Below are positions 44,431 through 53,151 of a stretch of DNA of 64,000 bases, piece after piece; positions within the stretch are counted from its first letter, which is position 1, and the number at the start of each line of letters is the position of its first letter. The DNA is taken from assembly GCF_015864575.1 (NCBI RefSeq), contig NZ_JADYWW010000001.1:868001-932000 (forward strand), read 5' to 3'. The stretch is from Salinibacterium sp. SWN248 (GTDB taxonomy: Bacteria > Actinomycetota > Actinomycetes > Actinomycetales > Microbacteriaceae). The translations under genes were made by a program, and so were the position numbers. Under the pieces are notes generated by a model. The model was given only the letters and a program-made list of their open reading frames with translations, was not told the DNA's origin and did not search any database.

Positions 44431-45983
44431 TCAAGGCCTCCGGGAAACACAGTGTTGACGTAGTAGGCCGGGCCATTGATGTTCTCACCGGCGTTAGCGC
44501 TCAGGTCGAAGAGCGGGTTCGCGAAGACGGTGAGCGCGATGCTCACCGCCACCATCGCGACGGTGGCGCCGACCATGATTCGAGGTGTTGTGCGCACTGA
44601 TTCAACAGTGGGGGAGCTTCCGGTTTCTGCCCGCATCGCCAACGGATTTTCGTAGTCAGCCACCTCTTCAGCATCGCGCCAGAAGATCATGCTCCACGCG
44701 CGAGCGAGGGCATAGAGAGTGAGCAGCGACACGGCCGCGCCGCAGCCGATCAGTACCCACGCGAGCACGGAACCGTTGTTGGCCCCGGCCTCGAAAAGCG
44801 CCAACTTGCCGAGGAATCCGGAGAAGGGAGGGATGCCGCCCAAGTTCAACAGGGGGATGAAGAACAGCACCGCAATCATGGGACTGGTCTTGAGCATCCC
44901 GCCCAGTTTGTTGATGCCGGTCGTGCCACCTTGACGTTCCACCAACCCGGTGGCCAAGAAGAGGGTGGTCTGAACGGTGATGTGGTGAACGATGTAGAAC
45001 GTGGCCGCGGCGAGGCCGGCCGCCGTGTCGATGCCGATACCGAACAGCATGTAGCCGATGTGGCTGATGAGCGTAAAGGACAACAGTCGCTTGATGTCGG
45101 ACTGCGCAACGGCTCCCAGAATTCCGATCACCATCGTGAGCGCCGCCACAATGAGCAGCACGGTATTGAGCTGGCCATCCGGGAAGATGATCATTTCGGT
45201 GCGGATGATCGCGTAGACGCCGACTTTGGTGAGCAGGCCGGCGAAGACAGCCGTTACCGGCGCGGGCGCCATCGGGTAGGAGTCGGGCAGCCAGAACGAC
45301 AGCGGGAAGACTGCGGCCTTGATGCCGAACCCAATCAGCAACATGACGTGGAGGATCAACTGGATGTCGTCGGGCAACTCCGCGAGTCGCACGGTGAGCT
45401 GCGCGATGTTGACAGTGCCGGTCGCACCGTAAATCATGGCGATGGCCGCGAGGAAGATGGCGGAGGAGACCAGGCTCACGACGATGTACACGGTGCCGGC
45501 ACGGATGCGCGGCTTGGTGCCCCCCACGGTGATCAGCACGTAGCTCGCGACGAGAAGGATCTCGAAACTGACATACAGGTTGAAGAGGTCACCCGCGACG
45601 AAGGCGTTGAAGACTCCGGTCGCCAAGATGAGGTAGGTCGGATAGTAGATCGAGACGGGAGTTTCGCGGTCGCCATCGGCGAGGCCTTGGCCCACCGAGA
45701 ACACGAGAACGGCCAGAAGCACAGCGGCGGAGACGACGATCATGAGGGCCGAGAGTCGGTCGACCACGAGCACGATGCCGTAGGGGGCAGGCCACCCTCC
45801 GACTTCAACGGCAATTGCGCCATTGGTGTTGACGGCCACCAGCAAGGCGGCGCCGATCAGGAGAACGGCGCTGAGTACGCTCACGGCAATGAGCGTTTGA
45901 ACGCGGGGGCGGTTGGCTTGGGTGAGAGCTGCTGCCGCGCCGAGCAATGGCAGGAGAACGACAAGAGTGGTTAGTGCGCTCAT
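44427..45983 (-). CDS. mnhD: Mrp cation/proton antiporter subunit D
   Basis: A 518-residue, about 14-helix subunit related to the NuoM/N proton-pumping subunits of complex I. The SFEILLVASYVLITVGG and GFGIKAAVFPLSFWLPDSYPMAPAPVTA patterns are the conserved channel region with key Lys, and SDIKRLLSFTLISHIGYM follows. Together with MnhA it forms the ion path. ATGA overlaps on both sides. Function: exchange of external H+ for internal Na+ or related cations, important for pH and salt tolerance. Confidence 0.94.
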   Translation of the reverse strand: MSALTTLVVLLPLLGAAAALTQANRPRVQTLIAVSVLSAVLLIGAALLVAVNTNGAIAVEVGGWPAPYGIVLVVDRLSALMIVVSAAVLLAVLVFSVGQGLADGDRETPVSIYYPTYLILATGVFNAFVAGDLFNLYVSFEILLVASYVLITVGGTKPRIRAGTVYIVVSLVSSAIFLAAIAMIYGATGTVNIAQLTVRLAELPDDIQLILHVMLLIGFGIKAAVFPLSFWLPDSYPMAPAPVTAVFAGLLTKVGVYAIIRTEMIIFPDGQLNTVLLIVAALTMVIGILGAVAQSDIKRLLSFTLISHIGYMLFGIGIDTAAGLAAATFYIVHHITVQTTLFLATGLVERQGGTTGINKLGGMLKTSPMIAVLFFIPLLNLGGIPPFSGFLGKLALFEAGANNGSVLAWVLIGCGAAVSLLTLYALARAWSMIFWRDAEEVADYENPLAMRAETGSSPTVESVRTTPRIMVGATVAMVAVSIALTVFANPLFDLSANAGENINGPAYYVNTVFPGGLE

Positions 45984-46504
45984 GCGTCTGCCTCCTTCTC
46001 GTCAATTTCTCGCTGTCTGCGTTCGGCCGCCAGACTCTCTTGCTCCTCGCGTTCCTCTTGCTTCTTGAGGTCGAGGGCGGTGGAGATGGCCGCTGTGGCG
46101 CGAGTACCGAACTCGGTGTCGTCACCGTCGACGGCACGATCGGTGGTCACCGAGGTTTTCCTGCTGCCCATCGCGAGGTCTTCAGAATCGTCGTAGACCA
46201 CATCAGCATTGGCTAGTCGCCACGACCGGTAGATAAGGGCGAGCAGGAATGCTGAGACGCCGAAGGTGATCACGATGGCGGTCAGGATGAACGCCTGCGG
46301 CAGCGGATCGGCGGTGGCATCCTCTTCGCCAAAGAACGCTGCAGCTCCGGAGGGTCCCGAGACGATGAGGATGAGGAGATTGGTGGCATTGCCCACGAGC
46401 AAGAACCCCAACAAGACGCGCGTCATGCTGCGCTCGAGAAGCAGGTATACCCCTACCGAGTAGAGGACGACCATGATGACGACGAGGGTGAGAGAGGCGT
46501 TCAT
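45980..46504 (-). CDS. mnhC: Mrp cation/proton antiporter subunit C
   Basis: A 174-residue subunit related to NuoK: three helices with SMTRVLLGFLLVGNATNLLIL and DPLPQAFILTAIVITFGVSAF. A long charged C-terminal tail (about 115-174; QEEREEQESLAAERRQREI) forms a predicted cytoplasmic helix or coiled coil not usual in NuoK-like proteins. ATGA overlaps with mnhA and mnhD. Confidence 0.92.
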   Translation of the reverse strand: MNASLTLVVIMVVLYSVGVYLLLERSMTRVLLGFLLVGNATNLLILIVSGPSGAAAFFGEEDATADPLPQAFILTAIVITFGVSAFLLALIYRSWRLANADVVYDDSEDLAMGSRKTSVTTDRAVDGDDTEFGTRATAAISTALDLKKQEEREEQESLAAERRQREIDEKEADA

Positions 46505-49413
46505 ATGGTGCTTCCGCTCTCGAGAGATTCAGAGGATTCTTCGCGCTGACGGTCGATCTCAGCTCCGAGGCTGCGGAGAACATCCAGCACCATTCCGATG
46601 ACAACGAGGTAGACCCCGATATCGAAAATGGTGGAGGTAGAGAACTCCACATGGCCGAGCACGGGAATCGTCGTTTCGAAGAAGGTGGAGGTAAGAGCAT
46701 CCGCCCCCAAGAGCAGTGGCACGGTGGCGGTTCCCGCCGCGAGTACGAGCCCGACCCCAAGGATGCGGCCGGCGTCAAAGGGTGCCGCTGCGCCGAGTTC
46801 GTAGCGTCCACCGGCGAGGTAGCGGCCTGCCAGTGCGAGTCCCGCCACGAGACCGGCGGCGAACCCGCCTCCTGGCAAATTGTGGCCAGCAAATAAGAGG
46901 TAGATCGATAGCACGATCAGGGGGTGGAAGAGCAGCCGAATAACAACTTCGAGGAGAATCGACCGGTTCTCGGGAGCCAACTTGCGGCCCGCGAGTAGCC
47001 ACGCGTTGCGCGTCGACGGGTCTTGAACGCCGGGCAGATACTCGGAGGACACGACCTCACGCGACGGCTTGAGACGAGCGCGGATCGTTCCGCGGGCGCG
47101 GGTTTCGGAGACGCGGGGCAGGTTGTCGGTGCGGCTGCGCAAGAACACCAGACTGGCGACGCCGGTGGCCGCAGCCACGATCACCGAGAGTTCTCCGAGG
47201 GTGTCCCAACCGCGGATGTCGACGAGCACCACGTTGACGACGTTGCGGCCGTGACCGATCTCGTACGCGAGTTCAGGCAGCGACGCGGAGATGGGATCTG
47301 CACTTCGGGCGCCGAGCGCGACGATGGCGACGATGCCCATGAGGAGGCCGACGGAGAGGCCAACGGCAGCACGCAAAACGCGTCGCGAACTGCCGTGCGC
47401 TTTGCCCAAGCGAGCAGGAAGTCGCCGGAGCACTAATACGAAGGCAATCAGAGTGACGGTCTCGACCAGCACCTGAGTGAGAGCGATATCGGGAGCACCG
47501 TGGAATGCGAACAACGCGGCCATGCCGTATCCCACGACTCCCACGAGCACAGCAGCTTGGAACCGCTTCTGGGCGCCGAGCAGGGCGAGGGCGGCAACGA
47601 TCATGACCGTACCGATAGCGAGTTGCCCCGGGCTGTCAAAGAGTCGGATGGAGTCGGGCCACGTGCGATTCAGCGCCAGCGTGCTGCCTACCGAACCGAC
47701 CATCACGAGCAGGATGACGGTGAGGTAGAACGGTAGTGAACCTCGTTGAGTGGTTGCTGTCACTCGCAGGGCAATGCGGTCGAGAGTGCGCAGGCCGGAG
47801 CGGTACAGCTTGTTCGAGTCGACCAGCGAGGGCACTCGGGACTGAAGCCTGAAGACCTGGGCGCGTGCCCAGAAGAGTGCGAGACCGCCAATGAGGGTGG
47901 CCGCAGAGATAAAGAAGGCCGCATCGAAGCCGTGCCAGAGCTTGAGGGAGTACTCGTAGCCCTCTGAAGGGAACAGCTGCGAATAGCCTTCGAGCACGGT
48001 TCCGATGGTGCCGAAGAGCGGTGCGAGCACGAGGCCAGTGAGCGCAAGAATGGCCGGCGATGACAGGAACCAGACATTCTCATGCAGCGGCCGCACTGTC
48101 TCGACGCCCTCTTTGCGGGCGAAGGCGCCCCAGAGGAAACGTGCGCTGTAGGCCACAGTGAGGGTGGACCCGACGGCGACTCCGACGACCGCGATCCATC
48201 CGAGTGCCGATCCCGCGCTGGCACTTTCGAGGAAGCTGGCGAGAACTGCTTCCTTTGCGACGAACCCGGCGGTGAAGGGGATACCGGCCATCGATGCTGC
48301 GGCGATGATCGCGACCGTGGCGAGGAAGGGGGCTTCGCGGCCGAGCCCGCTCAACTTGGTGAGGTCGCGCGTTCCGACGCGGTGGTCAATGAGCCCGACG
48401 ACCATGAACAGCGCCGCCTTGAAGAGAGCGTGGGCAAGCAGCAGCGCGACTCCAGCGAGAGCCGCGGTGCGAGTGCCAAAACTCACGATCGTCAGCAAGA
48501 ACCCGAGCTGACTGACGGTGCCATAGGCAAGCAAAAGTTTGAGGTCGACCTGGGTGAGCGCGCGCCATCCGCCCACCAGCATCGTGAAGACTCCCAACCC
48601 GAGGAGCAGCGGCTGCCAGCCGGGGGTTTCAGCGAACCCGGGTGCCAGTCGAGCGATGAGGTAGATACCCGCCTGCACCATCGCGGCAGCATGCAGATAG
48701 GCGCTGACCGGGGTCGGGGCGGCCATCGCCGAGGGCAGCCAAAACTGGAACGGAACGATGGCCGACTTGCTGAGCGCGCCCACGAGAATCAGCATGATCG
48801 CGATGGTGACAGTGGTGCCCTCGGGGGTGAGGTCGATGAGCCGCGCCAAGCTGGCAGTGCCGGTGCGTTCGGCCAGCATGACGAGCCCAACCAACATCAC
48901 GAGCCCACCGGCGGTCGTGACGATGAGGGCCTGCATTGCAGCAATGCGGCTCGCGAGTCGACCGGTGTTGTGGCCGATAAGGAGGAACGAGAACACCGTC
49001 GTGGCTTCCCACAGGATGAAGAGCAAGTAGACGTTGTCGGCGATCACGAGGCCGTACATCGTGCCCGTGAACGCGAGGAAGACCGCAGCGAAGCGACCAA
49101 GACCTTCTTCGGTGGCAGCGAAGTACTTGATGCAATAGAGCATCACGAGTGTGCCGACGCCGGTAACGACGAGGGCAAGCAGCCACGAGAGGGTGTCTAC
49201 CCGAAAACTCAGATCGAGGTTCAGCTGGGAGATCCAGGGAATGGTTTCCGTCGGCGGCGTATCCGCGAGAACGGCGGGAGTCTGCAGCAGGGTATAGATA
49301 AATGCCGCTGCGGGAATGATGGCCGTAACGAAGAAAACACGAACGCCAATGCGGCGGGTGAGCGCAGGGATCACGAGGGAAACGAGCGCGAACGCACCGA
49401 GCAGCGCTATCAC
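46501..49413 (-). CDS. mnhA: Mrp antiporter fused subunits A and B
   Basis: A 970-residue fusion. Residues about 1-620 are MnhA (NuoL-like; FILWEATTVFSFLLIGHNTG, SKSAIVPFQFWLPSAMAAPTPVSAYLHAA, THAL-type helices). About 630-770 is the DUF4040/MbhD-MbhE-like part (FHGAPDIALTQVLVE). About 800-950 is MnhB (HPLIVLSIYLLFAGHNLPGGGFAAGL). The A-B fusion is usual in actinobacterial Mrp sets, which explains why no separate mnhB is seen. Start is GTG 49413 with GGAGAG upstream. It leads the operon, divergent from nagB. Confidence 0.94.
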   Translation of the reverse strand: MIALLGAFALVSLVIPALTRRIGVRVFFVTAIIPAAAFIYTLLQTPAVLADTPPTETIPWISQLNLDLSFRVDTLSWLLALVVTGVGTLVMLYCIKYFAATEEGLGRFAAVFLAFTGTMYGLVIADNVYLLFILWEATTVFSFLLIGHNTGRLASRIAAMQALIVTTAGGLVMLVGLVMLAERTGTASLARLIDLTPEGTTVTIAIMLILVGALSKSAIVPFQFWLPSAMAAPTPVSAYLHAAAMVQAGIYLIARLAPGFAETPGWQPLLLGLGVFTMLVGGWRALTQVDLKLLLAYGTVSQLGFLLTIVSFGTRTAALAGVALLLAHALFKAALFMVVGLIDHRVGTRDLTKLSGLGREAPFLATVAIIAAASMAGIPFTAGFVAKEAVLASFLESASAGSALGWIAVVGVAVGSTLTVAYSARFLWGAFARKEGVETVRPLHENVWFLSSPAILALTGLVLAPLFGTIGTVLEGYSQLFPSEGYEYSLKLWHGFDAAFFISAATLIGGLALFWARAQVFRLQSRVPSLVDSNKLYRSGLRTLDRIALRVTATTQRGSLPFYLTVILLVMVGSVGSTLALNRTWPDSIRLFDSPGQLAIGTVMIVAALALLGAQKRFQAAVLVGVVGYGMAALFAFHGAPDIALTQVLVETVTLIAFVLVLRRLPARLGKAHGSSRRVLRAAVGLSVGLLMGIVAIVALGARSADPISASLPELAYEIGHGRNVVNVVLVDIRGWDTLGELSVIVAAATGVASLVFLRSRTDNLPRVSETRARGTIRARLKPSREVVSSEYLPGVQDPSTRNAWLLAGRKLAPENRSILLEVVIRLLFHPLIVLSIYLLFAGHNLPGGGFAAGLVAGLALAGRYLAGGRYELGAAAPFDAGRILGVGLVLAAGTATVPLLLGADALTSTFFETTIPVLGHVEFSTSTIFDIGVYLVVIGMVLDVLRSLGAEIDRQREESSESLESGSTI

Positions 49414-49630
49414 AGGGCTCTCCGCTGTGAGCTGGGGCTGGAACCTTGCGGATTCAGTGCAGTTCTCCCTTAGGGTGCTCGATCTGGCAGTCGAGTGCTG
49501 CAGCGCAACCAGGGCGAGTGGTGTTGCGGCAGAGTGGCGAGATGGTCGGTGTCTTCGTCACGAACATTCTACCGGACGAATATCTGGACGGGTGGTGAAG
49601 GTGTCGATGGGGGTGCTGCAGGGATTCGCA

Positions 49631-49638
49631 GAGACCAC
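49631..49638. promoter_or_regulatory. DasR/NagR-like half-site upstream of nagB
   Basis: AGACCACT matches exactly the right half of the known GntR-type DasR operator AGTGGTCTAGACCACT; the left half (49623-49630) matches at only 3 of 8 positions. It lies about 50 bases before the nagB ATG. The same half-site stands upstream of nagA. No GntR/ROK regulator is present in the window. The rest of the 273-base mnhA-nagB gap shows no gene. Confidence 0.4.
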
Positions 49639-49686
49639 TTCGGCAATCCTCTCTCGATCACACTGGGTAGCTCTAAGGTCGATGAC

Positions 49687-50460
49687 ATGGCAGAAATAGT
49701 GATTGTCGACTCGAAGGAGGCGGCGGGCGAAGTCGCTGCCGACCTCATCGAGGCACTCGTGCGTCGGACCCCGGATGCCGTCCTAGGCCTAGCAACCGGG
49801 TCGACGCCCTTAACAACGTGGGCTGCGCTCGCGGCTCGAGCCCTCGACCTTTCTGCTGTGCGGGGGTTCGCCCTCGATGAATATGTCGGATTGCCTGCGG
49901 GACATCCCGAAAGCTACCGCTCGGTGATCACGCGCGAAGTTGTTGAACCGCTCGGGTTAACGCCCGAGCTCGTGCAGGTGCCGGCGGAGAGCGGGCCCAT
50001 CGAAACGGCGGGTGATGACTATGAGCGCGCGATTGTGGCGGCGGGTGGTGTTGACCTGCAGATTCTCGGAATCGGTTCGACCGGGCACATCGGGTTCAAC
50101 GAGCCGGGATCGTCATTCGCGTCGCTCACGCGGGTGAAGACCCTCACGCAGCAGACCCGGCTCGACAATGCGCGCTTCTTCGATTCGCCCGAGGACGTGC
50201 CCAAGCACTGCATCACGCAGGGGCTCGGCACCATTCAGAGGGCAGGGCATCTGGTGCTGCTCGCGTTTGGCGAAGCGAAGGCGGCGGCGCTCGCGGGAGC
50301 GGTCGAGGGGCCGGTGACGGCGAGCCTGCCGGGATCGGCAATTCAGCTGCACTCAACCGTCACGGTAATTGTGGACGAGGCTGCGGCATCCGAGCTGAAG
50401 TATGCCGACTACTACCGCTACTCCTGGGAGAACCGCCTCGACTGGGAACGGCTGCGCTAA
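49687..50460 (+). CDS. nagB: glucosamine-6-phosphate deaminase
   Basis: A 257-residue enzyme converting glucosamine 6-phosphate to fructose 6-phosphate and ammonia. LGLATGSTPLTTW is the phosphate loop, LDEYVGLPAGHPES contains the catalytic Asp/Glu, and GIGSTGHIGFNEPG holds the catalytic His. ITQGLGTIQRAGHLVLLAFG and a SALQLH-like SAIQLH end agree. ATG 49687 gives the usual start; the frame opens at 49495. NagA lies 3 kb away on the opposite strand, not in an operon. DUF1697 follows after 3 bases. Confidence 0.94.
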   Translation: MAEIVIVDSKEAAGEVAADLIEALVRRTPDAVLGLATGSTPLTTWAALAARALDLSAVRGFALDEYVGLPAGHPESYRSVITREVVEPLGLTPELVQVPAESGPIETAGDDYERAIVAAGGVDLQILGIGSTGHIGFNEPGSSFASLTRVKTLTQQTRLDNARFFDSPEDVPKHCITQGLGTIQRAGHLVLLAFGEAKAAALAGAVEGPVTASLPGSAIQLHSTVTVIVDEAAASELKYADYYRYSWENRLDWERLR

Positions 50461-50463
50461 GCC

Positions 50464-51006
50464 ATGACGAACTATGTGGCGCTGCTTCGGGGCATCAATG
50501 TGGGCGGCTCGAACGTGATCAGCATGGCGGCGTTGAAAGAGTGCTTCCGTGATGCCGGTTTCGGTGACGTGCGCACCTACATCCAGAGTGGCAACGTCGT
50601 GTTCGCCTCTGATGCAACCGGCACTGCCGAGCTCGAAGTCACAATTGAGCGGATGCTGGGCGAGCGGTTGGGCGCAGACGTCCTCACCGTCGTGCGCTCC
50701 CGCGACGAGTTCGCGGCGACCGTGGCGGCTGCCCCGAGTAACCACGGTGCTGCGGAACTGCTGAGCGACGTGCTCTTTCTCAAGCGGCCTCTGACGGCCG
50801 CCGAAGCACTGACGCAACTGCCCGAACTCAATCCGCAGGTCGACTCTGTCTCAGCCGGCCCAGACGCGCTCTACTTCTCGCGCACCGTTGCCGATTCAGC
50901 GAAATCGCGCATCGACCGACTGCGCGCAAACCGCCTCTCTAAGCGGATGACGGTGCGCAACTGGCGCACGACCCTGAAACTGCGCGACCTGCTCGAGCTC
51001 GGCTAG
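50464..51006 (+). CDS. DUF1697 family protein
   Basis: A 180-residue protein with the DUF1697 opening (YVALLRGINVGGSNVISM), a TYIQSGNVVF strand and the C-terminal RLSKRMTVRNWRTTLKLRDL helix. The function is unknown. Start at 50464 is 3 bases after the nagB stop, so it is probably translated from the same message. Its end overlaps the convergent purU by 4 bases. Confidence 0.88.
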   Translation: MTNYVALLRGINVGGSNVISMAALKECFRDAGFGDVRTYIQSGNVVFASDATGTAELEVTIERMLGERLGADVLTVVRSRDEFAATVAAAPSNHGAAELLSDVLFLKRPLTAAEALTQLPELNPQVDSVSAGPDALYFSRTVADSAKSRIDRLRANRLSKRMTVRNWRTTLKLRDLLELG

Positions 51007-51857
51007 CGGAAGATGATCGTGCGGGCCCCATCGAGCAGCACGCGGTCTTCGGCGAACCATTTCACGGCTTGCGTGAGGGTGCGGCTCTCTTCGTCTTGAC
51101 CGATCGACCTGAGTTCGCTTGAGGTGCTCGCGTGATCCACGCGCACGACGTTTTGCTCAATGATCGGGCCCTCGTCGAGGTCGCTCGTCACGAAGTGGGC
51201 CGTGGCACCGATGAGTTTCACGCCGCGAGCGTGGGCCTGCTTGTAGGGGTTCGCACCCTTGAAGCCGGGCAGGAAGGAGTGGTGGATGTTGATGATCTTG
51301 CCACTCAACTGCGCGCACAGTTCAGGCGACAGAATCTGCATGTAGCGGGCGAGCACCACGAGCTCAATGTCGTGCTCTTCGACAACTTCGATGATGCGCT
51401 CTTCGAACGCCAACTTCTGGCCGGGCGTCGTGACCGCGTGCGACTCGAACGGCACTTCATAGAACGCGGCGAGCGAGCCCAGATCGGGGTGGTTGCTCAT
51501 GATCAGCGGCATATCGATGGGCAACTGGCCAGCGCGCTGGCGGTAGAGAAGGTCGTTGACGCAGTGTCCGGCCTTGGATGCCAATACGAGGGTGCGCAGC
51601 GGGCGCCCCACAACGTCGAGTTGCCATTCCATCCTGTACCGCTCGGTCACGGGGGCGAGGGCTTGCTCGAATACTTCGCGCGGTGCATCCGACTCCACTT
51701 GAAGGCGCATGAAAAAACGGCCGGTGTCGCCGCTGGAGAACTGCTGCGACTCTGTGATGTTGCCGCCGGCCTCAACGATGGCGCCACTGATGGCGTGAAC
51801 GATGCCGGGCTTGTCGTCACAAGTGAGAGTTACGATCCAGTGCATTGAGGTAGTCAC
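51003..51857 (-). CDS. purU: formyltetrahydrofolate deformylase
   Basis: A 284-residue enzyme releasing formate from 10-formyl-THF to balance one-carbon units. The N-terminal ACT domain (about 5-80; CDDKPGIVHAISGAIVEAGGNI) is a glycine/methionine sensor in the family. The C-terminal formyl-transferase-like domain has LVLASKAGHCVNDLL, INIHHSFLPGFKGANPY with active-site residues, and SDLDEGPII. GTG 51857 is used; ATG 51845 is a good alternative four codons in. It is divergent from the MFS gene with only 40 bases between. Confidence 0.93.
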   Translation of the reverse strand: MTTSMHWIVTLTCDDKPGIVHAISGAIVEAGGNITESQQFSSGDTGRFFMRLQVESDAPREVFEQALAPVTERYRMEWQLDVVGRPLRTLVLASKAGHCVNDLLYRQRAGQLPIDMPLIMSNHPDLGSLAAFYEVPFESHAVTTPGQKLAFEERIIEVVEEHDIELVVLARYMQILSPELCAQLSGKIINIHHSFLPGFKGANPYKQAHARGVKLIGATAHFVTSDLDEGPIIEQNVVRVDHASTSSELRSIGQDEESRTLTQAVKWFAEDRVLLDGARTIIFR

Positions 51858-51882
51858 TGATTTAGCGTACCGGTGCTCACGG

Positions 51883-51888
51883 TAGAGT
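51883..51888 (+). promoter_or_regulatory. probable -10 of a leaderless MFS mRNA
   Basis: TAGAGT ends 9 bases before the ATG at 51898, and no Shine-Dalgarno sequence is present, so the message probably begins at the start codon. Confidence 0.4.
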
Positions 51889-51897
51889 TAGTCAAAC

Positions 51898-53151
51898 ATG
51901 AGCACGCCACACACTTCCTCGCCATCGTCTTCTCAAGCATTTCCGTGGGCGGGCCTCTTCACTCTCTCGGCACTGATCTTCACCTCGGTAACCAGCGAAT
52001 GGTTGCCCACCGGTTTGTTGCCGGAGATCGCCGCCGAGTTGTCGGTGTCAGAGTCGCAGGTTGGTCTGCTCATCACGATCTTCGCCGCGACTGTCGTTAT
52101 CTCTACGGCTCCGCTCGCCGCACTCACGCGTAACCAGCCCCGCAAGAAGCTCGTGATCATCGTGCTGATTGTCTTCGTGATCGGCAACCTGCTTGCTGCC
52201 GTGGCGCCCAACTATGCGGTGCTCGTGATCGCCCGCATCATCGGTGGGCTGTCGCACGGACTGTTCTGGGCGGTAGTCGGTGCCTACTCAGCTCACCTCG
52301 TTCCGCCGCACCAGGTTGGCCGCGCCGTTGCTGTCACGAGCGCGGGCGCGACTGCCGCCTTTGTGCTCGGAGTGCCCGTAGGAACCGCTCTCGGTCACGC
52401 CCTCGGCTGGCGCCTCGCCTTTGTCGTCATCGCGATCATCATCGCGGCCCTCACCATCATGGTCGTGCGCATCTTGCCACCTGTCGATCACCAGCAGCCC
52501 CTCGCCACCGGCGAGATCTCGATCCCGCTGCGCAAAGACCGGTCAGTTCCCGGCGTGATCTACGTGTGTATCTTGGTCGCTCTCGTGATGCTCGGCCACA
52601 ACCTCTTCTACACCTACATCGTTCCGTACCTGATCGGCCCGGCCGGAATCGACACCGGTGCCGTCGCCGGCGTGCTCCTCATCTTCGGTGCCGCTGGTGC
52701 GCTCGGGCTCGCGCTCGCCGGTCTCCTGATCGACCGCTTCCCGCGCAGCATCATCCCCGTCACCGTTGCGCTCGTCGCTATCTGCGCCGTGCTGCTCGCC
52801 ATGTTCCCCGCCGAGCCCGCCATCATGTTCACCGTCATCGTCGTCTGGGGAACCGCTTTCGGCGGCGTTCCCGCGATGATGCAAACGCGACTCTTACAAC
52901 TGGCCTCCCCGCGCATGCGCGACGTCGGCTCTGCATACCTCACGACCTCGTTCAACATCGGTATCGGTGGCGGCGCGCTCGTGGGCGGCATCCTGCTCGA
53001 CAACTACGGGGTCATCTCGTTGCCCTACGTCGACGCCGCCATTCTGGGTGTTGCTGTGATCTTCGCGATCATCGGCGGCGAACTGCTTAGGCGACGAGGC
53101 GCGAAGGCCGCGGCAATTCGCGACCAGCAGCCCACACCGCCCGTACCCTAA
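51898..53151 (+). CDS. MFS transporter, DHA1-like
   Basis: A 417-residue, 12-helix major facilitator. SEWLPTGLLPEIAAELSVSESQVGLL in the first helix-loop region and ARIIGGLSHGLFWAVVGAYSAHLVPP (motif B/C region with RIIGG and a G-rich helix 5) match sugar-efflux/multidrug DHA1 proteins of the AraJ/YdhP type. The substrate is unknown. It ends 65 bases inside the convergent nagA gene. Confidence 0.9.
   Translation: MSTPHTSSPSSSQAFPWAGLFTLSALIFTSVTSEWLPTGLLPEIAAELSVSESQVGLLITIFAATVVISTAPLAALTRNQPRKKLVIIVLIVFVIGNLLAAVAPNYAVLVIARIIGGLSHGLFWAVVGAYSAHLVPPHQVGRAVAVTSAGATAAFVLGVPVGTALGHALGWRLAFVVIAIIIAALTIMVVRILPPVDHQQPLATGEISIPLRKDRSVPGVIYVCILVALVMLGHNLFYTYIVPYLIGPAGIDTGAVAGVLLIFGAAGALGLALAGLLIDRFPRSIIPVTVALVAICAVLLAMFPAEPAIMFTVIVVWGTAFGGVPAMMQTRLLQLASPRMRDVGSAYLTTSFNIGIGGGALVGGILLDNYGVISLPYVDAAILGVAVIFAIIGGELLRRRGAKAAAIRDQQPTPPVP

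Noticed and set aside
48082-49473. 463-codon frame antisense to mnhA
   Set aside because: Composition is Glu/Arg/Gly/Asp-rich shadow coding; mnhA on the other strand is certain.
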